A DNA stretch of 47,951 bases from a virus, in IMG/VR virus record IMGVR_UViG_3300033571_002253, positions 1-47,951 of that record, one strand, 5' to 3'. Made by a program: the position numbers and the translations under genes. Positions 1 to 7,026 of this stretch are shown in pieces; the first letter of the stretch is position 1; the number at the start of each line of letters is the position of its first letter. The notes under the pieces are model-generated. The model worked only from the letters and a program-made list of their open reading frames with translations. It was not told the origin of the DNA and searched no databases.

Positions 1-97
1 AATGTGTGCCAATTGTAGTAGACTTTATAGTAAAAAAATAAAACGCGGTAAAAAGTCAATAATGAATGTTACTGTTGATATGGATATCAGTCTTTGA
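1..97 (+). CDS. Possible C-terminal end of a gene cut by the window edge
   Basis: An open frame enters from the left edge and stops at TGA 95-97. The visible peptide is about 31 residues from an in-frame ATG at 2, with a CxxC pair (CANC) near its start and a basic stretch after it. The stop lies inside the 3' end of the convergent HNH gene, whose stop is at 87-89, so the two would meet tail to tail. The length is too short to judge coding potential or function, and it may be chance. Confidence 0.3.
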   Translation, partial: MCANCSRLYSKKIKRGKKSIMNVTVDMDISL

Positions 98-842
98 TTG
101 TAGACTTAACTCTTGGCTTTCCACCAATTTTCCAGCCCTGAGATAGCCATTGTTCTAGTGTATCTTTTTTGACTTTCTTTTCTATACCATCTTTATTGAT
201 AGAAATATTACCCAATACTGCCATTCTTACATTGTCAGAATGACCGTCTTTTTTTCTTTTTCCTTTTGCACCTTGACTTATTGATTGTCTGTGTTCTTTA
301 GAATGCGGTCCTTTTGGTTTACCTTTTAATGCTAGTGATATTTTGTTTTTTGTTTCTTCGCTGCGTTTAGTACCGATAATAGTAGCCGTTCTTTTCGCTA
401 TAGTTTCCGCTGATGGTTTTGGTCTTTTTAAAGCAATCATTCTAAGTTTCTGTTTTTGTTCTTCACTCATGGCTCTGCCTTTGTTGGGCGGAGTTTTTCC
501 TTTCATTACTTTGCTGTGGTTTTCAGAATGTTCTATTCTGTATTTTTCATATACTCTTGCTGTAATTTTGGTATGATATCTTTGCTGATATCTATTTTCC
601 GCTTTCATTCCATTTAATGCATATAGCATCTTGCTTCTATCTTCGCCTTCTGTCATTTTTATAAGCAACCAATGACAGATAAAATGTTCTCTAGCAGTTA
701 GTTCAACAAGATTCTCTTTGTCATTACTTCCACCAAGTGACTGAGGTATGATATGGTGTGTCTCAGTATATCCGTCAACTATGCGTTGTTTGGCATTACT
801 GGTAATGGTATGATAAAGTTTGGAATATTTATTTGTTAGCAT
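87..842 (-). CDS. Free-standing HNH homing endonuclease with NUMOD3-like repeats
   Basis: A 251-aa protein when started at ATG 842. The N-terminal third carries an HNH nuclease core: THHIIPQSLGG (H29, H30), then N44 in ENLVEL and H53 in AREHF. The remainder is strongly basic and contains repeated segments such as GKTPPNKG, MSEEQKQKL, RSEETKNKISLALKGK and SKEHRQSI, typical of NUMOD3-type DNA-binding modules of homing endonucleases. HNH enzymes cut DNA at or near a homing site, allowing the gene to copy itself. An upstream ATG at 869 exists, but 842 is preferred: MLTNKYSKLY is a usual opening for this family, and a late-promoter-like box ends five bases before 842. It lies just beyond the gp23 terminator, so it seems to be its own transcription unit. 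The family call is firm and its target is unknown. Confidence 0.88.
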   Translation of the reverse strand: MLTNKYSKLYHTITSNAKQRIVDGYTETHHIIPQSLGGSNDKENLVELTAREHFICHWLLIKMTEGEDRSKMLYALNGMKAENRYQQRYHTKITARVYEKYRIEHSENHSKVMKGKTPPNKGRAMSEEQKQKLRMIALKRPKPSAETIAKRTATIIGTKRSEETKNKISLALKGKPKGPHSKEHRQSISQGAKGKRKKDGHSDNVRMAVLGNISINKDGIEKKVKKDTLEQWLSQGWKIGGKPRVKSTIKD

Positions 843-847
843 GATGT

Positions 848-855
848 TATTTAGT
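848..855 (-). promoter_or_regulatory. Candidate late promoter, ACTAAATA, for the HNH gene
   Basis: The minus strand reads ACTAAATA, a two-mismatch variant of the T4 late box TATAAATA. It ends exactly five bases before the ATG at 842. In T4 geometry transcription would begin at the A of the start codon. It sits downstream of the gp23 terminator, which would otherwise leave the gene poorly transcribed. Confidence 0.4.
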
Positions 856-882
856 ATTGAATTTAACATTCCACTAAATTTT

Positions 883-916
883 AGTCAAAAAGAAAGGGAA
901 CCGAAGTTCCCTTTCT
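883..916 (-). terminator. Rho-independent terminator after gp23
   Basis: On the minus strand an 11-bp perfect stem (891-901 with 906-916) is closed by a TTCG loop, C(UUCG)G type, and is followed by CTTTTTG at 883-890. It lies about 40 bases past the gp23 stop and before the HNH start, so it should end the head-gene transcript. Confidence 0.9.
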
Positions 917-954
917 CGTTGCGTTTGACTATTCGCAAATAAGAATGATTCTTA

Positions 955-2151
955 TTATTGAAAGGTCAAATTACTTACGGCTATTTCCCCAACATAGTCT
1001 GCGGCATTGCCGAAACTTGAAGCAGTATTAGTTAGCTCTATGTAGCCATATCTGGTCATAAAGCTTACTACTGGTTCGAATGTTGATGGGTCTAGAACAA
1101 CACCACTGCTCATCAATGGAATGTATGGGCAGTAGAATGCTGCTGCGTCTGTCTCACTTGAACCCTTATAACCGACTAGTACAGCCTGTGTATCTGGGGC
1201 ATATGAGTCAACGAATACGCGCATTGCACCGTTCAATGTACCAACGAACTTAGTGTTTGTTGGAGCTTCGAATGTGCCTTCAGTTGTTCTTGCGAATGCT
1301 GAAGTTGTTGCTGACTGTAGAACAGTTAGTGATGCTGATGAAACAACAGCCCAGTTACCTGCGCCACGACGAGTGCGCTGTGCAATCAAGTTTGCAACAC
1401 GGTTGATTAGAACTGCTAGAGCAGCATGTTCGTCACCAACATAAGTTGCTGTACCTGATACAGTTGCCTGGTTGTATGTGAACTCAGTTGATGCTAGAGT
1501 GCGCAATGACAACAAGATTTCCTGATCGATTTCAGCAGTGATTTCCTGAGCAAGTGCTGCCATGATTTCTGCTTCGACATCGATACCGTGCTGTGACTGT
1601 GCGTCCTGAGCAGCTTCAAAAGTCCAGCGTGCCTGCAACTTACGACTCTTGGCTTCAACAGCCTGACTCAAGATTTGTACGCTGATCTGCTTACCACCGT
1701 TACCTTCTAGTGCAGCAGTGTCATTACCAGTGTAGTAATTTGTGCTTGTTGCATTTGATGGTGCGCGAGAGTATGCCTGAGCGATCTTGAATGGGCTCAA
1801 TGCTTCTTCACCAGCAGTAACAGAAGTTGCTGCTGCTGAGTTATCAGTCAATGACTGAGCATAGCGCACACGCAAGGTGTGTATTTGACCAACTGGACCA
1901 GTCATTGGCTGTACGCCGACTAGTTCGTTAGCGATAACTGTTGGCATAACACGACGAATGACCGGTAGAATTACACGGTTCAATGTTGCGATATTACCAG
2001 CAGTTGTAGTTCCTGCTGAACTTTCAGCAAGTAACTGCTTCTTAGTGTTCTCTAATAGAACACCCATTGTTGAGCGACGAGTGCCCTTCAAGCCTTCTAG
2101 TAGGGCATCTTTAGTCTTATCCCAACGGCTTTCTAAAAGTACATTTGACAT
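955..2151 (-). CDS. 23: Major capsid protein, T4 gp23 family
   Basis: A 398-aa capsid protein that forms the head hexamers. The family hallmark is the segment around residues 53-100, including NRVILPVIRRVMPTVIANEL and GPVGQIHTLRVRYAQ. The C-terminal part, with FMTRYGYIELTN, is also typical. It is clearly shorter than T4 gp23 (521 aa), so insertion domains are probably reduced or missing. The N-terminus contains LAE(43)-S, matching the (I/L)xE cut consensus of the gp21 protease, and would yield a propeptide of about 43 residues; LLE-S at residue 7 and LLE-G at residue 19 are further possible sites. A strong AGGAG ribosome binding site at 2161-2165 supports the start. It is the last gene of the head block and is followed by a strong terminator, fitting high expression. 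Confidence 0.96.
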   Translation of the reverse strand: MSNVLLESRWDKTKDALLEGLKGTRRSTMGVLLENTKKQLLAESSAGTTTAGNIATLNRVILPVIRRVMPTVIANELVGVQPMTGPVGQIHTLRVRYAQSLTDNSAAATSVTAGEEALSPFKIAQAYSRAPSNATSTNYYTGNDTAALEGNGGKQISVQILSQAVEAKSRKLQARWTFEAAQDAQSQHGIDVEAEIMAALAQEITAEIDQEILLSLRTLASTEFTYNQATVSGTATYVGDEHAALAVLINRVANLIAQRTRRGAGNWAVVSSASLTVLQSATTSAFARTTEGTFEAPTNTKFVGTLNGAMRVFVDSYAPDTQAVLVGYKGSSETDAAAFYCPYIPLMSSGVVLDPSTFEPVVSFMTRYGYIELTNTASSFGNAADYVGEIAVSNLTFQ

Positions 2152-2160
2152 TTTTTGTAT

Positions 2161-2165
2161 CTCCT
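2161..2165 (-). promoter_or_regulatory. Strong ribosome binding site for gp23
   Basis: The minus strand reads AGGAG nine bases before the gp23 ATG. It is one of the best Shine-Dalgarno matches in the window, in line with the amount of capsid protein needed. Confidence 0.8.
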
Positions 2166-2175
2166 AATATATGTC

Positions 2176-3285
2176 TTATAGCCCTGCCAGACGCTTAAGG
2201 TCAATCACATTGTCTCTGACATCTGGATCTTCCTCAATTTCTCTTTTGGCAGTTTGTTTATCACCAGTTACTTCTTTTACAACGCCTTCTGATAACCTGA
2301 CTTTGTTAGTCTTGTTAGGTGTGCCGTTGTTTAGAACTGCTGGTAAATATTTATCGAAAGCATTTTTCAAATCTTTGGTTTGAACGCTTTCTAGTAAAGC
2401 CTTCATTACTTCGGCCTTCTCTTTGTTTAACGGAGAAAGAAGTTTTTCTAATTCTTTTCCACGCTGAGTTGATTCCTTAATAATGCGGACTTCACGATCC
2501 TTTGATTCGACTAACTTCTTGGCCTGTTCAAGCTTATTGTTAGCCTCGACAAGTGCTTTTTCCTTTGCTGTTATTGCCTGCATTAGTTTGCGTGCCTCTG
2601 CCTTATCGTTTAGATAAGTTACAGAGTATTCGCTAGCAAATGCTTCGAACAACTTGCGACCAAAGTTATTTTCACGAGCCTGTTTTATATCTTCTTTAAG
2701 TTGTGATAGTTCACCCGTTAACTGAGATGTCACAGCCTTATTGACACGCTTTGCGCTTTCAGCAATAAACTTAGATTTTAATGCTTCTAGTTGCTTACGA
2801 CCTTCTGCAACTAACTTGACGCGAGCCTCAACAACAGCCTTCTTGTCTACATAGAACTCTTTGATTTCTTTCGAAAGAGCATGTATGATAAACTTTTCTA
2901 GCTTTTCTTGATTTTCCATCTGTAGTTTGCGGTCGTTGCGTAATTCGCGGATTTCTTCAGCCAATTTCTTGACCATAAAATCGTTGAATTTTGATGCGCT
3001 TTCACGCAATTTCAATTTTGCCTTAACACGGTCATCATTCATTAGTTGTCTTTCTTCACTAAATTCTTTGATTTCTTTTGTTAGGCTTTCTGTTACCATC
3101 TTGTCAAGGGCTTCTACCATAACTGTGCGATCATGTTCGTACTTTTGTGCGAATTCTTCGCGCAATTCAGCACGGACTTGATCTTTGGCTTCTGTTAATT
3201 TTGATTCCCAAACTTTGTTTAGTTCGTTTGAGACATCTTCATTTATTAAGCCACTTTCTAGTAATGGTTTGATAGCATCCAGCAT
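2176..3285 (-). CDS. 22: Prohead scaffold (core) protein, gp22-like
   Basis: A 369-aa, highly charged protein rich in Lys, Glu, Arg and Leu, with heptad-like spacing over most of its length, consistent with long coiled coils. Sequence similarity to T4 gp22 (269 aa) is not obvious by eye. The assignment rests on its place between the gp21 protease and the gp23 capsid genes and on its scaffold-like composition. Scaffold proteins fill the prohead and are degraded by gp21 during maturation. Repeated LxE-type tripeptides, for example LLESG near residue 9, would serve as cut sites. A GGGGA ribosome binding site just upstream supports the start. The C-terminal 60 residues are less helical, with a more variable, Asp-rich end. 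Confidence 0.85.
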   Translation of the reverse strand: MLDAIKPLLESGLINEDVSNELNKVWESKLTEAKDQVRAELREEFAQKYEHDRTVMVEALDKMVTESLTKEIKEFSEERQLMNDDRVKAKLKLRESASKFNDFMVKKLAEEIRELRNDRKLQMENQEKLEKFIIHALSKEIKEFYVDKKAVVEARVKLVAEGRKQLEALKSKFIAESAKRVNKAVTSQLTGELSQLKEDIKQARENNFGRKLFEAFASEYSVTYLNDKAEARKLMQAITAKEKALVEANNKLEQAKKLVESKDREVRIIKESTQRGKELEKLLSPLNKEKAEVMKALLESVQTKDLKNAFDKYLPAVLNNGTPNKTNKVRLSEGVVKEVTGDKQTAKREIEEDPDVRDNVIDLKRLAGL

Positions 3286-3298
3286 GCTGTTATCCCCT

Positions 3299-3940
3299 TT
3301 ATTTTATTTTTAAATCCTTGATGAGGCGTTTTACTTCCTCAGCCAAGTATTTCTGTACCTGTTTGTTGCCCTTTGCGTCCCTTGCGATTCCCAAAAGTTT
3401 ATGTCCATGCTTCATATTCATGAGGCCTTCATAAATTGCTTTTGGATATGCGTTAGGTGCGCTTGGTTGTGCAACGATATCAACTGTGATTATTTCAAAA
3501 TCACTTACTTTGCCGTCCATGTCGTTTACATTACCTGATCCACGACTTGAAACGCCTAGTTTCACACCACTCTCCAACATAGTTTTTACTAACTGACCCA
3601 TTGGAGTAGGTAAAATCTTTAGTTTGCCGAACCCATTTGCACCATCCATCCACATATTTGTAATCATGTGGCTTACACGGTCAAGATTGATTTTTAAATC
3701 ATCTGGGTGATCGACTTCTCCTAATACTGAGTATCCTTCTTGTATCTGTTTGTTTAACGATTCGACTGCGTTTTCAATTTCAGAAACGGGGTAAACACGC
3801 TCGTTTGCATTTTTTACCCCGCCCTGAATAAAGATGCCCTTCATATAGAGGGTCTTTAACTCGTCGTTGCCTTCCTTAACGGATTCGACAACCATGCTTG
3901 CCCTATCGAATGTTAGGTGTTCTCTTAGATACAAAGCCAT
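3299..3940 (-). CDS. 21: Prohead maturation protease, gp21 family
   Basis: A 213-aa serine protease, almost the same length as T4 gp21 (212 aa). It cleaves scaffold and capsid proteins in the prohead before DNA packaging. Visible motifs are GVKNANERVYP near residue 41, GEVDHP with the probable catalytic His78, GVSSRGSG with the nucleophile Ser131 or Ser132, and VDIVAQPSAP near residue 153. These are hallmarks of the T4 prohead protease family. A GGAG ribosome binding site precedes the ATG at 3940. The gene lies between the acidic core protein and gp22, as in T4. Confidence 0.95.
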   Translation of the reverse strand: MALYLREHLTFDRASMVVESVKEGNDELKTLYMKGIFIQGGVKNANERVYPVSEIENAVESLNKQIQEGYSVLGEVDHPDDLKINLDRVSHMITNMWMDGANGFGKLKILPTPMGQLVKTMLESGVKLGVSSRGSGNVNDMDGKVSDFEIITVDIVAQPSAPNAYPKAIYEGLMNMKHGHKLLGIARDAKGNKQVQKYLAEEVKRLIKDLKIK

Positions 3941-3959
3941 TGCTCCAAGTTACTCCCTA

Positions 3960-4883
3960 TTAGCCCTTGCTCACTGGGCTTTTGTTGTTAACTCCCGAAG
4001 CCTGTGATGTCACTGGCTTTGGTGCTGCTGACAACTTCTTGCCCTTTTGCCCTGGTGCATTACCAAATGATCCTGCACCTGGAACTTCTTTTTCGCCCTT
4101 AGTACCATAATTGCTTGGTGCTTTTGGACCGTTTGGTACAGTCTCATGATCACCTGCAAATTTTACTGGCTTGCTGCCCATTCCTCTTGCACCTGAATTT
4201 GCTGCAACTACGCTTCTCTTGTTTGCGCCATCATCGCCGCCAATTTTGCTGTTATATAGACCTGGAACCTTTTGTAGTTGAACTGCTTCTGCTAGTGACT
4301 CTTCATCTTCCATGTCCTCTTCATCATCGGCCATGTCTTCAGCATCGTCTTCCATGTCTTCCATGTCATCTTCCATGTCCTCTTCATCGTCGGCCATGTC
4401 TTCAGCATCGTCTTCCATGTCTTCCATGTCTTCGGCATCACTATCGGCGCCCATAATTTCTTCAAATTCAGCCATCAATTCGTCTAGTTTGTCTTTGATG
4501 CTGGCTAAATCGCCCTTGTCAACTTCGCCGCCAGTCATGTCATCTGACATATCAGCATCCATGTCCATGTCCATGTCCATGTCTGCATCATCTTCGACAT
4601 CAACATCTACCATTTCGTCGCCCATATCATCAGAGGCTAATGCGATGTCTTCTTCGGCTTCGACAACATCTCCGGACTCTTCTGCTGAGATTTCGTCCAT
4701 GAGGTCACCGACCTCACCTACCATATCAGTTTCGTCCATATCGTTCATCATTTCTTCATCCATGATTGACTCATAGATTTGTCTTGACTTTTCTACTACG
4801 ATTTCGTGAAATAATTCGTTTGCTTTATCTTCCTGTTCATTTATGATTAGGTCGATAAGTTTTTGATACTTGTTGTGTTCCAT
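3960..4883 (-). CDS. Acidic prohead core protein, gp67-like N-terminus with expanded Asp/Glu repeat region
   Basis: A 307-aa protein in three parts. Residues 1-45 (HNKYQKLIDLIINEQEDKAN onward) form an amphipathic helical segment whose spacing recalls the start of T4 gp67, a small acidic core protein. Residues of about 45-205 are extremely acidic, with MDMDMDMD and EDMEDDAEDMADDEEDMED repeats. Residues of about 210-307 are Gly, Pro, Lys and Asn rich and probably disordered. T4 gp67 is only about 80 aa, so this is a much enlarged version if homologous. It sits in the gp67/gp68 position between portal and gp21, so a role in the prohead core is likely. An AGGAGA ribosome binding site and a perfect TATAAATA late box at 4920-4927 lie upstream. 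Confidence 0.7.
   Translation of the reverse strand: MEHNKYQKLIDLIINEQEDKANELFHEIVVEKSRQIYESIMDEEMMNDMDETDMVGEVGDLMDEISAEESGDVVEAEEDIALASDDMGDEMVDVDVEDDADMDMDMDMDADMSDDMTGGEVDKGDLASIKDKLDELMAEFEEIMGADSDAEDMEDMEDDAEDMADDEEDMEDDMEDMEDDAEDMADDEEDMEDEESLAEAVQLQKVPGLYNSKIGGDDGANKRSVVAANSGARGMGSKPVKFAGDHETVPNGPKAPSNYGTKGEKEVPGAGSFGNAPGQKGKKLSAAPKPVTSQASGVNNKSPVSKG
4310..4435 (-). repeat. 63-bp tandem duplication in the acidic repeat region
   Basis: Two adjacent 63-bp units (4310-4372 and 4373-4435) are nearly identical, differing at one internal base change and in the last few bases. Each encodes about 21 residues of the Asp/Glu/Met repeat. A shorter hexamer run (ATGTCC repeated) occurs at 4561-4584 and encodes Met-Asp pairs. 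The pattern points to growth by slippage or unequal recombination. Confidence 0.85.
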
Positions 4884-4919
4884 TTTATTTTCTCCTGGAT
4901 ATAAATGGCTTTGTAGAGA

Positions 4920-4927
4920 TATTTATA
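4920..4927 (-). promoter_or_regulatory. Late promoter TATAAATA for the core-protease-scaffold-capsid genes
   Basis: The minus strand carries a perfect T4 late box, TATAAATA. The predicted start of transcription is near 4914, giving a leader of about 30 bases with an AGGAGA ribosome binding site before the ATG at 4883. It is the only perfect consensus box noticed in the window and heads the genes that need the highest output. Confidence 0.78.
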
Positions 4928-4978
4928 AACAAGACAAATAAAATGCACAATAAGTACGATTTTTTTACATTTTTGAGG

Positions 4979-5197
4979 TTAAACCGTAGGTTGAGGGGGT
5001 TTTCCGTACTGTTCTTTGACTTTTTTGAGGTATTCTTTAGTCTCAAAATTCCTAACATCAAGCATTTTTCTTAGTTTGCGTATCTGAGATAATGTTAGTT
5101 TAGTTTTGCGACTAGTGCGCCATACTGGTTTGCTGTTATCTTGATTGACATCTTGATAACCACCAACTGGAGGATTAAACATTTCGTATAAGTTCAT
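4979..5197 (-). CDS. Small basic protein between portal and core genes
   Basis: A 72-aa protein starting MNLYEMFNPPVGGYQ. It is rich in Lys and Arg in its middle (RTSRKTKLTLSQIRKLRKML). A longer frame extends upstream into the portal gene, but that extension is out of frame with the portal and looks non-coding. The ATG at 5197 fits: it lies just past the portal stop, five bases after a GATAAATA box. It occupies the interval where T4 has gp67/gp68, but its basic character does not resemble gp67. Because it lies among head genes, a role in the prohead core or vertex is likely but inferred from position only. Confidence 0.7.
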   Translation of the reverse strand: MNLYEMFNPPVGGYQDVNQDNSKPVWRTSRKTKLTLSQIRKLRKMLDVRNFETKEYLKKVKEQYGKPPQPTV

Positions 5198-5202
5198 ACT
5201 TT

Positions 5203-5210
5203 TATTTATC
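5203..5210 (-). promoter_or_regulatory. Candidate late promoter GATAAATA ending five bases before an ATG
   Basis: The minus strand reads GATAAATA directly after the portal stop codon and five bases (AAAGT) before the ATG at 5197. With T4 spacing the transcript would start at the A of this ATG. There is no room for a Shine-Dalgarno sequence on such a transcript. Confidence 0.55.
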
Positions 5211-7013
5211 TTATGCCGGCGGACTTCCCGGAGTAGCGGCGGGTCCACCTGCTGGTGCTGCGGATGGTGGTGCTGCACCGGCTGGGCTAGGTGTGACCGG
5301 TCCCGCAACTTCAGGCGGAGCCTCTAAATCTTCAGGTGGTTCAGTCATTTCTTCACCCGTATTTTCATCAGTTTCTATATCACCTGGACTTACACCTACG
5401 CTACGCAAATCTGATCCCTTAGCAGCCTCAATAACTTCTTTACCGTTTTCTTCGCGCCATAGTTTTTCGTTTTTACTGATTTCTTCTTCAGTAAGTCCTA
5501 AAAATCTTTCCATAGCAAATCTTTTGCTGATATAAGGGAACTGTTCCATTGTTTGATAGGTTGATACTCTTGCATTATCAAGTTCGCTTTGACGGTAAGC
5601 AGCAAAGTTCTGCGGTGGGTTAAATTCTAGTGAGTATAATCCACTATCAATATTGAATCCTCTCCAGCGCATGAACAATTTAAACTCTTGATCCAAAATC
5701 AAAGACATATAGTTTTGTAGTCTTTGACAATATTGATTGAAACGATATTCTTGAATTAGTGCTGTTCCTACACGACCGTCACTAAGTGGTCTATCGCTGT
5801 CATCAGGTCCTGTTGGCAAGTAACTACTTGGTACACGCAACCCTCTTGCTAATCTATTGTTAAAGTAACGCAAGTCATCAATTTCACCCAAATTTTGTCC
5901 ACCTTGCATGACTTCTACACTTGAGCCTCTTCCATCTGCTGTAACAGGGAAGAAATAATCTTCGTTCATTGAAAGTGGATTATATGTAGCATCTACTATT
6001 GATTGACCGCCATAAACTGATGGAATTCTGCGTTGGTGTATTTCATTTTTGATGCGCTCTACGAATGCCATAGCCATATGACTTGGCATGTTGCCGACAT
6101 CAATTTTGAATAGTCTGCGCTCAGGCGCTCTTTGTACACGGTATATCAATACAGCGTCTTCTAATAATTCTTTTTGTTTATAAACTTTGAAAACATTTTC
6201 TAATATGCTTTGTCCAAATGGCCAAAATCTATCAAGTCCTTCAGTCAAACTTATATGTAAAATGTGTTTAGCATCGATTGCACTTTCACTTTGACCAAGT
6301 GTAAATCTGCTACCCGATGTATTATATGGCATAGCAGGAACAGTATAAGGAGTGTTAGTGCCGCCGCCGGTACCACCGAGTCCAGTAGCAGGATTTGCAG
6401 CAAAGTCAGTGTTTGTTTTCTGTGCTACTGTTAAATCTTGTAGATTGATGTTTATGTCTTTGATTACATATTGTTCAGGCTTTTTACCTTCACTTTCATT
6501 GACAATGACTTTGATAACTTTGACCATATCGACCCAATATAATTTGAAATTTTCTGGGTCGCGTACAAATACTTGATCTCCGTACTTGATTACATTACGG
6601 AATATCTTGAACATTCTTTGGTCAAATTCATTTAATTTACACCATTGTTGTAACTGTGTTTTTAATATCTGAAGTTCATGCGGGGTCGGTTTTTCCTTAA
6701 AATTGATACTAAAAGGTGTACCATTATGTTCGTTCTTTTGTGTACTAAATTCTGAAATGATATCTAAGCAAGCATTGATTTCAGCATCAACATCCATCAT
6801 TTCATATTGATTATATCGTTCTATTCTATTTGGGTGACCCGTGTAGACTTCAGGAAGTCTACTCATGTAGTTCTTATATCCCCATTCTGCGTTGTTATAT
6901 CCGCCATTTATATTACTTTTTGCACCCGAATTCCATGAGCCCGTATTACTATTTGCACCGCTGATTGGACTACTAAAGCCGGATTTGTTTACGAATTTTC
7001 TTTTATAGGTCAT
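5211..7013 (-). CDS. 20: Portal vertex protein, gp20 family
   Basis: A 600-aa portal protein that forms the dodecameric ring through which DNA is packaged and to which the tail joins. Typical gp20 segments are visible: IERYNQYEMMDVDAEINACLD near residue 63, VYRVQRAPERR-like IYRVQRAPERRLFKIDVGNM near residue 290, EDYFFPVTADGRGSSVE near residue 353 and LPTGPDDSDRPLSDGR near residue 398. It is longer than T4 gp20 (524 aa), mainly because of a low-complexity Pro/Ala/Glu-rich tail from about residue 540. The next ORF downstream, with an intervening promoter-like box, starts 14 bases past its stop. A box AATAAATA ends five bases before its ATG. Confidence 0.96.
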   Translation of the reverse strand: MTYKRKFVNKSGFSSPISGANSNTGSWNSGAKSNINGGYNNAEWGYKNYMSRLPEVYTGHPNRIERYNQYEMMDVDAEINACLDIISEFSTQKNEHNGTPFSINFKEKPTPHELQILKTQLQQWCKLNEFDQRMFKIFRNVIKYGDQVFVRDPENFKLYWVDMVKVIKVIVNESEGKKPEQYVIKDININLQDLTVAQKTNTDFAANPATGLGGTGGGTNTPYTVPAMPYNTSGSRFTLGQSESAIDAKHILHISLTEGLDRFWPFGQSILENVFKVYKQKELLEDAVLIYRVQRAPERRLFKIDVGNMPSHMAMAFVERIKNEIHQRRIPSVYGGQSIVDATYNPLSMNEDYFFPVTADGRGSSVEVMQGGQNLGEIDDLRYFNNRLARGLRVPSSYLPTGPDDSDRPLSDGRVGTALIQEYRFNQYCQRLQNYMSLILDQEFKLFMRWRGFNIDSGLYSLEFNPPQNFAAYRQSELDNARVSTYQTMEQFPYISKRFAMERFLGLTEEEISKNEKLWREENGKEVIEAAKGSDLRSVGVSPGDIETDENTGEEMTEPPEDLEAPPEVAGPVTPSPAGAAPPSAAPAGGPAATPGSPPA

Positions 7014-7018
7014 AGTGT

Positions 7019-7026
7019 TATTTATT
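7019..7026 (-). promoter_or_regulatory. Candidate late promoter AATAAATA ending five bases before the portal ATG
   Basis: The minus strand reads AATAAATA, one mismatch from TATAAATA, and overlaps the stop codon of the upstream tape-measure-like gene. The five-base spacer ACACT precedes the portal ATG at 7013. This is the same arrangement as at 5203 and 24268. Confidence 0.5.

Noticed and set aside
4312-4776. Plus-strand Ser/Met-rich ORF opposite the acidic core protein
   Set aside because: It is the mirror of the Asp/Glu/Met repeat on the minus strand; its low-complexity Ser runs come from GAT/GAA codons read in reverse.
5198-5308. N-terminal extension of the 72-aa protein into the portal gene
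   Set aside because: The extension is rich in His, Pro and Arg because it is the Pro/Ala-rich portal tail read in another frame.
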